DNA of 64,000 nucleotides from G963666895 sp963666895 (GCA_963666895.2 CAXXNS010000003.1:210145-274144); one strand, 5' to 3'; counted from the stretch's first letter, positions 43,085 to 51,687 are shown. Translations and numbers: made by a program. The notes: generated by a model from the sequence alone, not told the origin.

Positions 43085-43909
43085 ATGCACAAGGTGACGG
43101 TCGAGAACGTGACCTTTGGCTACGGCTCCGAGCCGGTGCTGCGCGGGGTGTCCCTGGACATCGACCTGGGCGACGTGCTTTCCGTGCTCGGGCCCAACGG
43201 CTGCGGCAAGACCACCCTGCTCAAGGTTCTGCTCGGGCTCCACAAGCCCCGCAAGGGAAGGGTCCTCCTGGAGGGGCGGCCCGTCCTGGACATGAGCCCC
43301 AGGGATCTCTCCCGCAAGATCGCCTACGTGCCGCAGACCCATCGCATGTCCTTCGCCTACAGCGTGCTGGACGTGGTGCTCATGGGCCGCGCCCCCTACC
43401 AGTCGATCTTTTCCCACTACAGCAAACAGGACAAGGATCTGGCCTTGCAGGCCCTGGAAAAGCTGGGCATCGACGGGCTCAAGGACCGCGCCTACACCGA
43501 GATTAGCGGAGGGGAGCGGCAGCTGACCCTCATCGCCCGGGCCCTGGCCCAGGGCGCGGACACCCTGGTCATGGACGAACCCCTCAACGGCCTGGACTAC
43601 GGCAACCAGATTCGTCTGCTGGAGCGCATCGTCAAGCTGGCCGAGGACGGCTACACCTTCATCAAGTCCACCCACTTTCCGGACCACGCCTTGTGGGTGG
43701 CCAACCGGGTGGCGCTCATGAGCCAGGGCGAGATCGTGGCCAACGGCCCGCCCGGATCGGTCATGCATGCGGCCAGCATCAGCCGCCTGTACCAGACGGA
43801 CGTGGCCATCCTCGATGTGGGCTGCGGGATGCGGACCTGCCTGCCGCGCTCCCTGCTCAAGAGCGGACCGCCCATGCTGCGCATGGTCTCCCAGGGGCGG
43901 GCGTCCTAG
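43085..43909 (+). CDS. ABC transporter ATPase, FepC/BtuD type
   Basis: A 274-residue cytoplasmic ATPase: Walker A LGPNGCGKTTLLKVLLGLHK, Q-loop YVPQTHRMSF, signature ISGGERQLTLIARALAQGAD, Walker B TLVMDEPLNGLDYGNQ, and the switch histidine in FIKSTHFPDHAL. It is followed by tonB after 14 bp. Together with the two preceding genes it makes a complete importer. Confidence 0.94.
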   Translation: MHKVTVENVTFGYGSEPVLRGVSLDIDLGDVLSVLGPNGCGKTTLLKVLLGLHKPRKGRVLLEGRPVLDMSPRDLSRKIAYVPQTHRMSFAYSVLDVVLMGRAPYQSIFSHYSKQDKDLALQALEKLGIDGLKDRAYTEISGGERQLTLIARALAQGADTLVMDEPLNGLDYGNQIRLLERIVKLAEDGYTFIKSTHFPDHALWVANRVALMSQGEIVANGPPGSVMHAASISRLYQTDVAILDVGCGMRTCLPRSLLKSGPPMLRMVSQGRAS

Positions 43910-43923
43910 CCTGGAGAAGCCGC

Positions 43924-44694
43924 ATGCGTATGTCCTCCAGCCGCTGGCCCTGCAACGCCTGCATCGTGGTTTCCATGCTCCTGCACGCCGCCCTGTTGTG
44001 CATCCCCCTGCAAGGGGGCGGCGCACAGGGTCCCGCGGGCCCCATCAGCATGACCATCCTGGCCGGGACCGGCTCCCCCGGCGAAAAGGCCGCGGACAAG
44101 GCGGTGGCGGCCGCCCTCCCCACTCCGGAACCCACTCCGGCGTCCAAGCCCGAGCCTAAGCCGGTTGTCCAGAAGAAGCCCGTTCCACAGCCCAAGCCAA
44201 AGGAAACCGTCCGGGTAAAGGAAACAATCAAGCCTAAACCCATCGTCCAGAGCGCGGCCGTTACGGAGCAGGCGTCCCTGTCGCCGTCCGCTTCCGCAGC
44301 CTCGGGTTCGGACGGCGCGTCCCAAGGCACGGGCGGGGGCACGACCGGGAGCGCGGCCCTATCCGTGGCCGGAGGCGGCGGCTCGGGCGCGGAAGGCCCC
44401 GTGCACACCAGCTTCGGTGCGGTGGGCGGGCCGGGCGTCCTGGATTGGGCCAGGCCGGCCTATCCCCGCCAGGCCAAGGACCTCCACCTGTCCGGCCGGG
44501 TCCTGCTGCGCATCACCCTGGACGAACACGGGCGGCCGGTCCGCGTGGAGGTCATGGAGAGCGCGGGGCACGGCTTTGACGAGGCGGCCGTGAACGCGGT
44601 GCACAAGTCCCGGTTCTCCCCGGCCAGCAAGAACGGCAAGCCCGTGGCCTGCGTGGCCCTCCTGCCGGTGCGCTTCCAACTCAAGGAAAGGTGA
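43924..44694 (+). CDS. tonB: TonB energy-transducing protein
   Basis: A 256-residue protein with an N-terminal membrane anchor (NACIVVSMLLHAALLCIPL, residues about 10-28), a Pro/Lys-rich periplasmic spacer (TPEPTPASKPEPKPVVQKKP), a Ser/Gly-rich stretch, and a C-terminal TonB domain (WARPAYPRQAKDLHLSGRVL, LDEHGRPVRVEVMESAGHGF, AVNAVHKSRFSPASKNGKPV). Placing a private tonB in the operon implies that the receptor at 37442 is served by its own motor. Confidence 0.93.
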   Translation: MRMSSSRWPCNACIVVSMLLHAALLCIPLQGGGAQGPAGPISMTILAGTGSPGEKAADKAVAAALPTPEPTPASKPEPKPVVQKKPVPQPKPKETVRVKETIKPKPIVQSAAVTEQASLSPSASAASGSDGASQGTGGGTTGSAALSVAGGGGSGAEGPVHTSFGAVGGPGVLDWARPAYPRQAKDLHLSGRVLLRITLDEHGRPVRVEVMESAGHGFDEAAVNAVHKSRFSPASKNGKPVACVALLPVRFQLKER

Positions 44695-44696
44695 TC

Positions 44697-45233
44697 ATGT
44701 TCTCCCTGGCGACCAAGGGCGGGCTGCTCATGTGGCCCATATTGTTTTGTTCCGTGGCGGCCGCGGCCATCGTGCTCCGCAAGGCCCTGCAGTTTCGAAC
44801 CGCGTACCGCTGGGTGACCAGGGACCGTGGCCGGGCCGTGGCCGAGCGCCCCCCCCTGCTGGCGCCGGTCATCGACGCCGTGGCCCGGGGCGATGGCGAG
44901 CGGGACGTGGCCGCCATCGGCACGCGCCAGGTGCGCGCCCTGGAGCGCGGCCTGGGCTCCCTGTCCCTGATCTCGGTCATCAGTCCGCTCCTGGGGCTGA
45001 CCGGAACGGTCATCGGCATGATCCGGGCCTTTCAGGTCATTGCCGGAGCCAACGCGGCCGTGGACCCGGCCATGCTGGCCTCAGGCATCTGGGAAGCGCT
45101 CATCACCACGGCCGCCGGGCTCCTGGTGGCCATCCCGGTCCACGTGGCCCACCACTATCTGGACGCCCGTCTGAACGAAATCGTGTTCAACTTCCAGGAA
45201 CTGGCTTCGGCCCTGAGGAGAAAGCGGGCATGA
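44697..45233 (+). CDS. exbB: ExbB/TolQ-family proton channel
   Basis: A 178-residue inner-membrane protein: one helix near the N-terminus (LLMWPILFCSVAAAAIVLRK) and two more in the conserved core (LGSLSLISVISPLLGLTGTV then IGMIRAFQVIAGAN, and WEALITTAAGLLVAIPVHVA). AAGG precedes ATG 44697, which is preferred over GTG 44691. It forms the motor with ExbD and energises TonB using the proton gradient. The stop overlaps the exbD start by 4 bp. Confidence 0.92.
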   Translation: MFSLATKGGLLMWPILFCSVAAAAIVLRKALQFRTAYRWVTRDRGRAVAERPPLLAPVIDAVARGDGERDVAAIGTRQVRALERGLGSLSLISVISPLLGLTGTVIGMIRAFQVIAGANAAVDPAMLASGIWEALITTAAGLLVAIPVHVAHHYLDARLNEIVFNFQELASALRRKRA

Positions 45234-45679
45234 AGTTCGAACGGGGCAAGCGGTTCTCCCTGCGCATCGACATCGCGTCCTTGGTGGACGTGGTCTTTCT
45301 ACTGCTCCTGTTCTTCATGCTCACCTCGCGGCTGGTGGTCACCCCGGCCATCCAGGTGGACCTGCCGGACTCGGCCACGGCCGAGGTCCAGCCCCCGGAA
45401 GAGGTGGTGGTCTCCCTCAGCGAGCAGGGACAGGTCTATCTGGGTGAGGAGGCCGTGTCCCTGGAAGGGCTGCCCCTGGCCATCGGCCAACTTCTAGACC
45501 AGGGCGCGGGGCAGGGCCTGGAAATGGCCGTGCGCGTCCGGGCTGACCGGGACGCGGCTGTGGGCATGTTGATCCGGGTGGTGGACGGGCTGAAGTTGGG
45601 CGGCTGCACGTCATTCAGCATTGAAACAGGCGGCATTGAAAACGACCGGGCCGGACAGGACCGCACGGAATCCTTCTGA
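45230..45679 (+). CDS. exbD: ExbD/TolR-family protein
   Basis: A 149-residue protein with the single membrane helix that carries the essential aspartate: IDIASLVDVVFLLLLFFMLT (D in LVDVVF). The periplasmic domain follows (PAIQVDLPDSATAEVQPPEE, VVVSLSEQGQVYLGEEAVSL). Last gene of the TonB module; its stop at 45679 is only 6 bp from the tRNA-Leu(CAA)-like fragment that ends the module. Confidence 0.92.
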   Translation: MKFERGKRFSLRIDIASLVDVVFLLLLFFMLTSRLVVTPAIQVDLPDSATAEVQPPEEVVVSLSEQGQVYLGEEAVSLEGLPLAIGQLLDQGAGQGLEMAVRVRADRDAAVGMLIRVVDGLKLGGCTSFSIETGGIENDRAGQDRTESF

Positions 45680-45685
45680 GATGGC

Positions 45686-45740
45686 TGGTGCCCAGGGCGG
45701 GGGGCGAACCCGCACGACCCGAAGGCCAAGGGATTTTGAG
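45686..45740 (-). repeat. tRNA-Leu(CAA)-like 3' half, cut at the anticodon loop (candidate att remnant)
   Basis: Read on the minus strand: CTCAAAATCCC, a variable arm with TTCG loop, GTGCGGGTTCGCCCC, then CCCGCCCTGGGCACCA. The anticodon loop CTCAAAA would read CAA. The 5' half of a tRNA is missing; upstream sequence cannot pair with the anticodon stem. The shared 70-bp sequence at 45758-45830 starts 17 bp further on. Confidence 0.7.
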
Positions 45741-45757
45741 CCACCCCCGATTGGAAA

Positions 45758-45830
45758 TAACGTATTATATTAATTCATAATGTTTGTTTACGACCAGCAC
45801 CTTGCACGACATGCTTCCCTTGTCCGGCCG
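45758..45830. repeat. Shared 70-bp sequence next to tRNA fragment, copy 1
   Basis: TAACGTATTATATTAATTCA leads into ACGACCAGCACCTTGCACGA then CATGCTTCCCTTGTCCGGCC. About 80 per cent matches 56356-56426 in the same orientation and at the same distance from a tRNA-Leu fragment. On the minus strand both copies keep a frame with SMSCKVL, so this may be a relic of an integrase gene end or an att arm. Confidence 0.6.
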
Positions 45831-45922
45831 CACAGAACCTTGCGCAGCAACGGGCCTGAAAACGGGTCTGGGCCACTTTTGTGGTGTCCGGCAAGGCGGA
45901 CGCTCTTGGAGACAGGAGGGAA

Positions 45923-46948
45923 TTACGTCCCCTTGCCGAAGCCGCAGACGGGATAGCGGCAGGTGGCGCAACCCTCGCAGAATCCGCCATATCCCAAGGC
46001 GAGAATGTCGTCGCGGGTCACATCGGCGCCGCTGAGGAGCTTGGGGACCACCATGTCGAATATGCTCGCCCGATAGTACATGACACAACCTGGAAGGCCC
46101 AGAACGGGAACGCTGCCGATGCGCGCCAGCATGAACATGGCGCCCGGAAAGATCGGCGCGCCGTAGGTGATCACCTCGGCCCCGGCGGCACGGATGGCGG
46201 CTGGAGTCCGGTCGTCAGGATCCACGGACATGCCGCCGGTGACCACGATGAACTCCGCTCCCTCGCTTAGGAAATCGCGAATGGCCCTCGCGGTCATGGC
46301 CTGGTCGTCGGAAACAAGACGCTTGCCCAGGACCGTGCAGCCGTAGCTGTCGAATTTACCCTGGACCACCAGACCGAATTTGTCCTCGATCAGTCCGTTG
46401 TACACCTCGCTGCCGGTGACCACGATCCCCACCCGGGCCGGTTTCAGCGGCCGCAATTGGAGCATTGGTCTTTCTTTCGTGAGCAGCCGTTCGGCGGAGA
46501 GGATCAATGTTTCCGGAACCGCCAGGGGAAGCACTCTGACTCCGGCCAGTTTCCGTCCCTTGCGCACGAGTTGGTTGCCGTGAATGGTGGCGAAAAGGAC
46601 GTCTCCCAGGGAATTGAGCCTGAGTAGACGCGTGGCGTCGATATCAACCATCCCGTCCATGGCGGCGGTGAAGGTGACCTTGCCCTCCACTGGCTCGTCC
46701 AGTTCCAGGCCGGGCCCGGCCGCCGCCCTGGCGATGCGGCGGGCCGCGTCGTCCTCGTGTATGTAGCCATCCGCGAGATCGAACACGTAGAGATGCTCTT
46801 TCCCGATTTTGAGCAGTTCGGAAACGTCTTCCGGACGGACCACATGCCCCCGGCGGAAGCCCGGTCCCTTGCATTGGCCGGGCACGATCCGGGTGATGTC
46901 GTGACACAATACCGTGCCGACGGCGTTTTCAACGTCAATGACTTTCAT
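45923..46948 (-). CDS. Molybdopterin-binding protein (MoeA/MogA-domain) with C-terminal Cys cluster
   Basis: A 341-residue protein. An N-terminal part (VIDVENAVGTVLCHDITRIV, HLYVFDLADGYIHEDDAARR) precedes the MoCF-binding domain: ARVGIVVTGSEVYNGLIEDK, FIVVTGGMSVDPDDRTPAAI and FPGAMFMLARIGSVPVLGLP. The C-terminus ends with four cysteines in CEGCATCRYPVCGFG, suitable for an Fe-S cluster or zinc. It is shorter than true MoeA. It starts with GGGAGG. In this module it probably hands the Mo/W-pterin to the AOR-type enzyme or senses it. The radical SAM gene lies 173 bp upstream on the same strand. Confidence 0.85.
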   Translation of the reverse strand: MKVIDVENAVGTVLCHDITRIVPGQCKGPGFRRGHVVRPEDVSELLKIGKEHLYVFDLADGYIHEDDAARRIARAAAGPGLELDEPVEGKVTFTAAMDGMVDIDATRLLRLNSLGDVLFATIHGNQLVRKGRKLAGVRVLPLAVPETLILSAERLLTKERPMLQLRPLKPARVGIVVTGSEVYNGLIEDKFGLVVQGKFDSYGCTVLGKRLVSDDQAMTARAIRDFLSEGAEFIVVTGGMSVDPDDRTPAAIRAAGAEVITYGAPIFPGAMFMLARIGSVPVLGLPGCVMYYRASIFDMVVPKLLSGADVTRDDILALGYGGFCEGCATCRYPVCGFGKGT

Positions 46949-47121
46949 GGGTGGCCTCCCTGTTTTCCGCCGGCGGCATGGAGCACGATGGTTTGGTTCT
47001 CCAGCCGGTGCGGTTATATTCTCGGAAAAAGACGGTCGCGCCGGGCCAAGGCACGGTGGGCACGGGCGGACCGACAGCGATGGACGCGGTCTGGAGCACG
47101 GCAAGCAGCGGGATTGAGCGT

Positions 47122-48522
47122 TCAGGCCGTGCGTTCACGCCGATTCCCCATCATGCGCCGCAGGCGGAAGTAGTTGTCGTCCAGGCCCATGGCGCACATC
47201 TGCTCGTAGACCTCGGGGCAGACTCCCCTGGCCAGTCGGATCTGCAACTGGATCAGGTCGTCCACCTCGTATTCCCCGGTGTACAGCGGAGGCGCGCCGT
47301 CCGAGCGCCAGTAGTCGTCGCTGATGAGCCCCTGATTCTTGGAAAGGTCGTACTGCCTGGTTCCCGGCAGGATGGTGGTGATGCCCACGATGGGGGTCGT
47401 GGCCGGCTTGATCTCCTGGATGAGCTCGATGGTCTCGTCAATGGTGTCCGGGGTCTCGCCGGGGTTGCCGACCATGAGAAAGCAGCTGGGCTCCATGCCC
47501 GCCTGGTGCGTCAACTGGAAGGCCCGGCGCACCTGGGCCGTGGTGAAGCCCTTGTTGATGGACTTCAGGATGCGCGGGCTGCCGGACTCCACGCCGTAGT
47601 AGACCCGGTAGCATCCGGCCTTGCGCATCCAGGCCAGCATCTCCTCGTTGACGCAGTCCACCCGGGTCTCGGCCATCCAGACGAAGTCCAGCTTCCGGTC
47701 CAGGATTTCCTTGCAGATGCCGATGGTCCGCTGGTGGTTCAGCGAGAACAGGTCGTCGGAAAAGTATACGTGTCGCACCCCGAGGTCGGCCACCAGCTCC
47801 TCCAGTTCGTCGGCCACGTTGCCGGGTGAACGGAAGGCCCATTTGCCGTTGAAGAACTTGTTCACCGAACAGAATTCGCAGTGGAACGGGCAGCCCCGGG
47901 AGGTTAGGACGTGGGTTCCCGGAAGGTCCCGGTACTGGTCGGGAATCTCCGGGGACTTGTATTCCGCCAGGTCAAAGGCGTCGTAGGCCGGAAAGGGAAA
48001 GACATCCAGGTCGGTGAGGCTCTCGCGGGCCGGGGTCAGGTGCGTCCGGCCGTCCTTGAGAAAGGCGATACCCCGGACATCGTCCAGGTCCTGGCCCCGG
48101 ACCAGGCGGCCGGCCAGCTCCACGATGGTGATCTCGCCCTCGCCCAGCACCACCACGTCCACGTCCCCGGAGGCCAGGATCTGGTCCGGGAAAAAGGTGG
48201 CGTGGGGGCCGCCCATGACCACCGGGACATCGGGGAACAGGTGCTTGGACAGCGCGGCCAGGCGCATGGCGTTGCCCCGGCTGAGGGTGAAGCAGCTGAC
48301 GCCCACCAGGTCGGGAATGCTCTCGACCAGCAGGGCTTCCACCAGGGGCCAGTCGCAGTCGTGCAGGTCCCGGTACTCCGCCCTGAACCCGCTGGAGCGC
48401 AGGGCCGAGGTCAGGGAGGCGATGCCCAGGGGCACCCAGGTCTTGGGCGGCAGCAGGTCCGCCCGGAAGGTGGCCGGGTTCATCATCCGCATGGCCGGAG
48501 GGGCCAGAAGCAGGGCGTTCAT
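47122..48522 (-). CDS. B12-binding-domain radical SAM protein
   Basis: A 466-residue enzyme. Residues about 1-140 are a cobalamin-binding-like Rossmann domain (PKTWVPLGIASLTSALRSSG, DLVGVSCFTLSRGNAMRLAA, VPVVMGGPHATFFPDQILAS, VLGEGEITIVELAGRL). The radical SAM core has the cluster motif SRGCPFHCEFCSVNKFFNGK (CxxxCxxC) and GKWAFRSPGNVADELEELVA, VYYGVESGSPRILKSINKGF. The typical DxHxxG B12-binding motif is not obvious. Function unknown; such enzymes methylate or rearrange lipids, cofactors or peptides. It lies between the AOR and the molybdopterin-binding protein, after the AOR terminator. Confidence 0.85.
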   Translation of the reverse strand: MNALLLAPPAMRMMNPATFRADLLPPKTWVPLGIASLTSALRSSGFRAEYRDLHDCDWPLVEALLVESIPDLVGVSCFTLSRGNAMRLAALSKHLFPDVPVVMGGPHATFFPDQILASGDVDVVVLGEGEITIVELAGRLVRGQDLDDVRGIAFLKDGRTHLTPARESLTDLDVFPFPAYDAFDLAEYKSPEIPDQYRDLPGTHVLTSRGCPFHCEFCSVNKFFNGKWAFRSPGNVADELEELVADLGVRHVYFSDDLFSLNHQRTIGICKEILDRKLDFVWMAETRVDCVNEEMLAWMRKAGCYRVYYGVESGSPRILKSINKGFTTAQVRRAFQLTHQAGMEPSCFLMVGNPGETPDTIDETIELIQEIKPATTPIVGITTILPGTRQYDLSKNQGLISDDYWRSDGAPPLYTGEYEVDDLIQLQIRLARGVCPEVYEQMCAMGLDDNYFRLRRMMGNRRERTA

Positions 48523-48636
48523 CAGGAGTATCCTTCCGTGGCGAATACGCCTGTTTCCCATGCTCCGGCGTGAACCGCGGCGGCCGTGATTCCCGGGACA
48601 TCCCGTCCCCACCGGACGAATCGGCGCTGGAGTATG

Positions 48637-48681
48637 AAAAACGCGCCCCCGGGCCGCCTTGCGGCGGCCCGGTTCGCGTTT
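48637..48681 (-). terminator. Terminator downstream of the AOR gene
   Basis: On the minus strand GGGCCGCC and GGCGGCCC (48670-48663 and 48658-48651) pair around GCAA, extended by AAACGCG/CGCGTTT, and are followed by TTTTT. It should end the ferredoxin-AOR transcript before the radical SAM gene. Confidence 0.75.
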
Positions 48682-48781
48682 GGTGTGGCCCCGGCACCCC
48701 AGAGGGCTGATAACCCCGGGAGGCCAGGATTCACCGTTCTTGAGGGTTGGAGGTGTTGTTCAAGAACCATTGTGGGTGTTG

Positions 48782-50929
48782 TTAATTGGGCAGCGGGAAG
48801 GCCTGGGCCTCGAAGGAGGCCAGCACGTCGTCCATGCCCAGCTTCTTGAGCAGGCTGCGGGTCGGCAGTCCGGTTTCCACGTCCCAGCCCATGAGCTTGT
48901 AGTATTCCGTCTTGGTGGCCTCGAAGTTCTCGCGCACCAGGGGCGGATGCGGCGGATCGGCCGGGGGGTAGGAGGGCAGGAGCCGGGTGTCCACAGGAGC
49001 GAAGAAGTGGTCCGGAATCTGGTCGTGCTCCTCGCGCATGTTCACGAACTTCCCGTCATTCCACTCCAAGACCGTCAGGAGCCGGTGCAGGGTCCAGGTT
49101 CTGGCGGCCTGCTCATTCAGCTTCTCTTGGGTCATCTTTTCACCGGTGACGTATCCCAGGAGCTTGTATTCCACCGAGATGTCCCCGGTATAGCCCCGGT
49201 CTTCGCGGCCGCTGACCATGACGGGATAGACCCAGTCGCAGCCCGTCATGCTGTCCTTGATGCAGCCCCGGTAGTGGATGAACTGGCTCAGGTAGGCGTG
49301 GGCCTTGGGAGACTTTTCGTCGTTCCATTTCAGGGGGATGTCGCGTTTGCGGTGGATGTCGTTCAGCCCGTTCTCCGCGATATCCTTGCCCCAGTGCTTG
49401 ATGGCCACGGGCAGGGCCTGCTCAAAGGAAAGCCCCGTCCACTCGATGAGGTTGGTCATGGAGTGGCGCATGGGGTCGCAGTTCTCCATGGCGAAGTTCA
49501 CGGCCCAGTAGTAGCCGAAGGTCCTGGGGTCGTAGTGGGCGGACATGCCCCAGCCGCCGTTGCCGCCGACAACGCCGCCCATGATGCCTTCCATCTTGAT
49601 GAATTTCATGACCGCCTTGGCGACTTCAGGCATCTTGAGCTTCTCGAACTCGGCCGAGATGATGTCCATGGCCCGGCGGAAGCCCTCGCCCAAGGCGTCG
49701 CCCAGGAAGTCTTCGCGATAGGCCATCAACGTCAACATGCCCTCCAGGCCTTCGGAGCCCAGGTCGCCGCCTTCGCGGGGATAGTGGGCGGCCTCCAGAA
49801 CCTTGAGGTTTTTCTTGCTGACCAGGTCCTTGTCGTACATGTGCCGGAGCACGCTTTTGCCGTCGACTTCCTCGTCCTGCAGATGCCAGATGAACTGGAT
49901 CATGGGGAACATCTCAAAGGAGTCCAGACCCAGCTTGTTGACCAACTGGCTGGCCTGGAAGGTGCCTTCGTCCCGGTTGCCCATCCATGCGTAGAACCAC
50001 TGGGTGCAGCTCACCGCGCCCATGCCGTCCTTGGGAGTTTTCATGTACGTGTAGCAGCCCTGGGGACAGGAGTAACAGGACTGGGTCTTGAGGTGGTATT
50101 TCTTCAGCCAGGGCGCATTGCTCTCGGTCTGGTTGAAGCGCTGGGCCTGATGGTTGATGTCCGCGGGATCGATGTGCTTCCCGGTCCAACTCAGGGGACC
50201 GTTGGACAGCGGGGTGGCGCCCAGGGGGGCCGGCTGGAAACTGCGGATGTCCTTGATGTAGTCGATCAGGCCCTTCTTGTCCGCCACCTTGACGCCGTTG
50301 GTGCCCCGCACGGCGATGGCCTTGAGGTTCTTGGCGCCCATGACCGCGCCGAAGCCGCCCTGCCTGGCCACGTTGCCCAGGCGGTGGATGATGGGCGCGA
50401 TGCGGACCTTCCTTTCGCCAGCGGGGCCGATGGTGGCGATCTGGACGTCGTTGTCCTTCAGCTCCTCCTTGATGACTTCCTGGGCGGCCAGGCCATCCTT
50501 GCCCCACACCGCCTTGGCGTCCTCGATGGTCACCTTGTCGTTGTTGATGTTGATGTACACCGGCTTGGGAGCCTTGCCCTGGACGATGATGGCGTCATAG
50601 CCCGCGAACTTGAGCTCCGCGCCCCAGTAGCCGCCGAAGTTGCTCCGTGAGGCCATGTGGTGCTTGGATTTCACCGCGTAGGAGTGCGGCGTAATGCTGA
50701 TGACTTCCGGCCGAGAGGTGGAGGGCGCCATGGTGCCGGTCAGGGGACCGATGGCGAAGATCAGACGGTTTTCCGGGTCAAAAGGGCCCGCCTTGGGGGC
50801 CTCGTCAAAGATGATCTTGTACCCGAAGCCGAGGCCGCCGGTGTAGTCCGTGTATTTCTTGGTGTCTTCCGTGCTGATGGAGCCGTTGCTCAGGTCCACC
50901 CGCAATATTTTTCCAGCCCATCCGTACAT
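48782..50929 (-). CDS. aor: Aldehyde:ferredoxin oxidoreductase (tungstopterin type)
   Basis: A 715-residue AOR. N-terminal MYGWAGKILRVDLSNGSIST is the family start, followed by GLGFGYKIIFDEAP, the pterin-binding ENRLIFAIGPLTGTMAPSTS and NFGGYWGAELKFAGYDAIIV. Cluster ligands C285, C288 and C292 lie in CYSCPQGCYTYMK, with C564 (GCDWVYP) as probable fourth ligand. ATG 50929 has a GGAG site. The family binds tungsten with two molybdopterins and interconverts aldehydes and acids with ferredoxin. It is longer than archaeal AOR (about 605) and has no export signal of its own, though its partner does. Preceded by the ferredoxin gene and followed by a terminator. Confidence 0.95.
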   Translation of the reverse strand: MYGWAGKILRVDLSNGSISTEDTKKYTDYTGGLGFGYKIIFDEAPKAGPFDPENRLIFAIGPLTGTMAPSTSRPEVISITPHSYAVKSKHHMASRSNFGGYWGAELKFAGYDAIIVQGKAPKPVYININNDKVTIEDAKAVWGKDGLAAQEVIKEELKDNDVQIATIGPAGERKVRIAPIIHRLGNVARQGGFGAVMGAKNLKAIAVRGTNGVKVADKKGLIDYIKDIRSFQPAPLGATPLSNGPLSWTGKHIDPADINHQAQRFNQTESNAPWLKKYHLKTQSCYSCPQGCYTYMKTPKDGMGAVSCTQWFYAWMGNRDEGTFQASQLVNKLGLDSFEMFPMIQFIWHLQDEEVDGKSVLRHMYDKDLVSKKNLKVLEAAHYPREGGDLGSEGLEGMLTLMAYREDFLGDALGEGFRRAMDIISAEFEKLKMPEVAKAVMKFIKMEGIMGGVVGGNGGWGMSAHYDPRTFGYYWAVNFAMENCDPMRHSMTNLIEWTGLSFEQALPVAIKHWGKDIAENGLNDIHRKRDIPLKWNDEKSPKAHAYLSQFIHYRGCIKDSMTGCDWVYPVMVSGREDRGYTGDISVEYKLLGYVTGEKMTQEKLNEQAARTWTLHRLLTVLEWNDGKFVNMREEHDQIPDHFFAPVDTRLLPSYPPADPPHPPLVRENFEATKTEYYKLMGWDVETGLPTRSLLKKLGMDDVLASFEAQAFPLPN

Positions 50930-50953
50930 TGTCGCTGCTCCTTTCAAACGGGG

Positions 50954-51619
50954 TTAGCTCAGTTCAATGAACTTGATCGCGTCGGCCGGGCAATACTTCA
51001 CGCAGAGCGGATCGCCGCCGCAGAGGTCGCATTTGCTGTAGATGCCCTTGGTCTCGTTGTAGACCACCATGTCCCAGGGACAGGCCTCGAAGCATTCGCC
51101 GCAGGCCTGGCACTTCTCGGGATCGATGACCCGGGCCCCGGTCTTCTCGTCCAGGACCAGGGCGTCGTACTCGCAGGCCAGGTAGCAGTCCGCCATGTTG
51201 CACTGCTTGCACGCTTCGGTCATGGCGCAGAGCTTGCCCAGGGAGTGCAGGGGATCATAGGTGGTGTGGATGCGGGCGAGGGTCGGCTGGCAGATGTCGT
51301 CGTGCGACAGGGAGCAGACGATTTCGCAGGTCCGGCAGCCCACGCAAGTGGTCGGATCCGTCACGAGCCAGGCCCGGGAATTGGGCAGCTGTTCGGGAGT
51401 GATGCCCCGGTTGGTGCATTCCGGCTTGAAGTTCTTGGGCGCGGCCATGGCCTCGCTGACGGCCAGCGCTCCGGCGGCTACCTGGATGCCCAGGAAACCG
51501 AGCATCTTTCTGCGGCTGATGAGCAGCTTGTTCTCGGGCGGCTGCGCCTCCTCCCGGGGTTTGTCGGGAAGACGCGTCTCCACGGCTTCAGGCAGGGTTT
51601 TGGTTGAATTCTCGCTCAC
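50954..51619 (-). CDS. Tat-signal 4Fe-4S ferredoxin subunit, partner of AOR
   Basis: A 221-residue protein with a long N-terminus and a twin-arginine motif at residues 35-44 (SRRKMLGFLG) followed by a hydrophobic stretch IQVAAGALAVSEAMAA. The mature part holds four ferredoxin cluster motifs: CVGCRTCEIVCSLSHDD, CKQCNMADCYLACEYD, CQACGECFEACPWD and CDLCGGDPLCVKYCP. This is the DMSO-reductase/FdhB type of electron carrier. It is 24 bp upstream of aor. Either the pair is exported together or the signal only tethers the complex; cytosolic AORs normally use plain ferredoxin-like subunits, so the Tat motif is unusual. Confidence 0.88.
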   Translation of the reverse strand: MSENSTKTLPEAVETRLPDKPREEAQPPENKLLISRRKMLGFLGIQVAAGALAVSEAMAAPKNFKPECTNRGITPEQLPNSRAWLVTDPTTCVGCRTCEIVCSLSHDDICQPTLARIHTTYDPLHSLGKLCAMTEACKQCNMADCYLACEYDALVLDEKTGARVIDPEKCQACGECFEACPWDMVVYNETKGIYSKCDLCGGDPLCVKYCPADAIKFIELS

Positions 51620-51670
51620 AGTGGCCTCCTTGTATGGGGCGGTTTTGGAATCAGGACTTGCCCCCTATTG

Positions 51671-51687
51671 AGCAAGATGAAGGCCAG
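51671..51687 (-). promoter_or_regulatory. Sigma-54 promoter for the ferredoxin-aor operon
   Basis: Minus strand TGGCCTTCATCTTGCT: GG (51685-51684), ten bases, GC (51673-51672), the -24/-12 spacing of sigma-54, with TTGCT at -12. It is about 50 bp upstream of the ferredoxin start. A sigma-54 activator is encoded in the same module (54632-56032). Confidence 0.65.

Noticed and set aside
35073..45679. Calling the TonB module a ferric-siderophore system
   Set aside because: No Fur-box-like sequence was seen and the regulator is of the molybdate-sensing type; iron cannot be excluded but nothing in the sequence favours it.
45758..46088. Short minus-strand frame containing MSCKVLVVN as a real gene
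   Set aside because: The frame is preserved for only about 15 codons between the two repeat copies and then ends differently; it is better treated as part of a repeated junction sequence.
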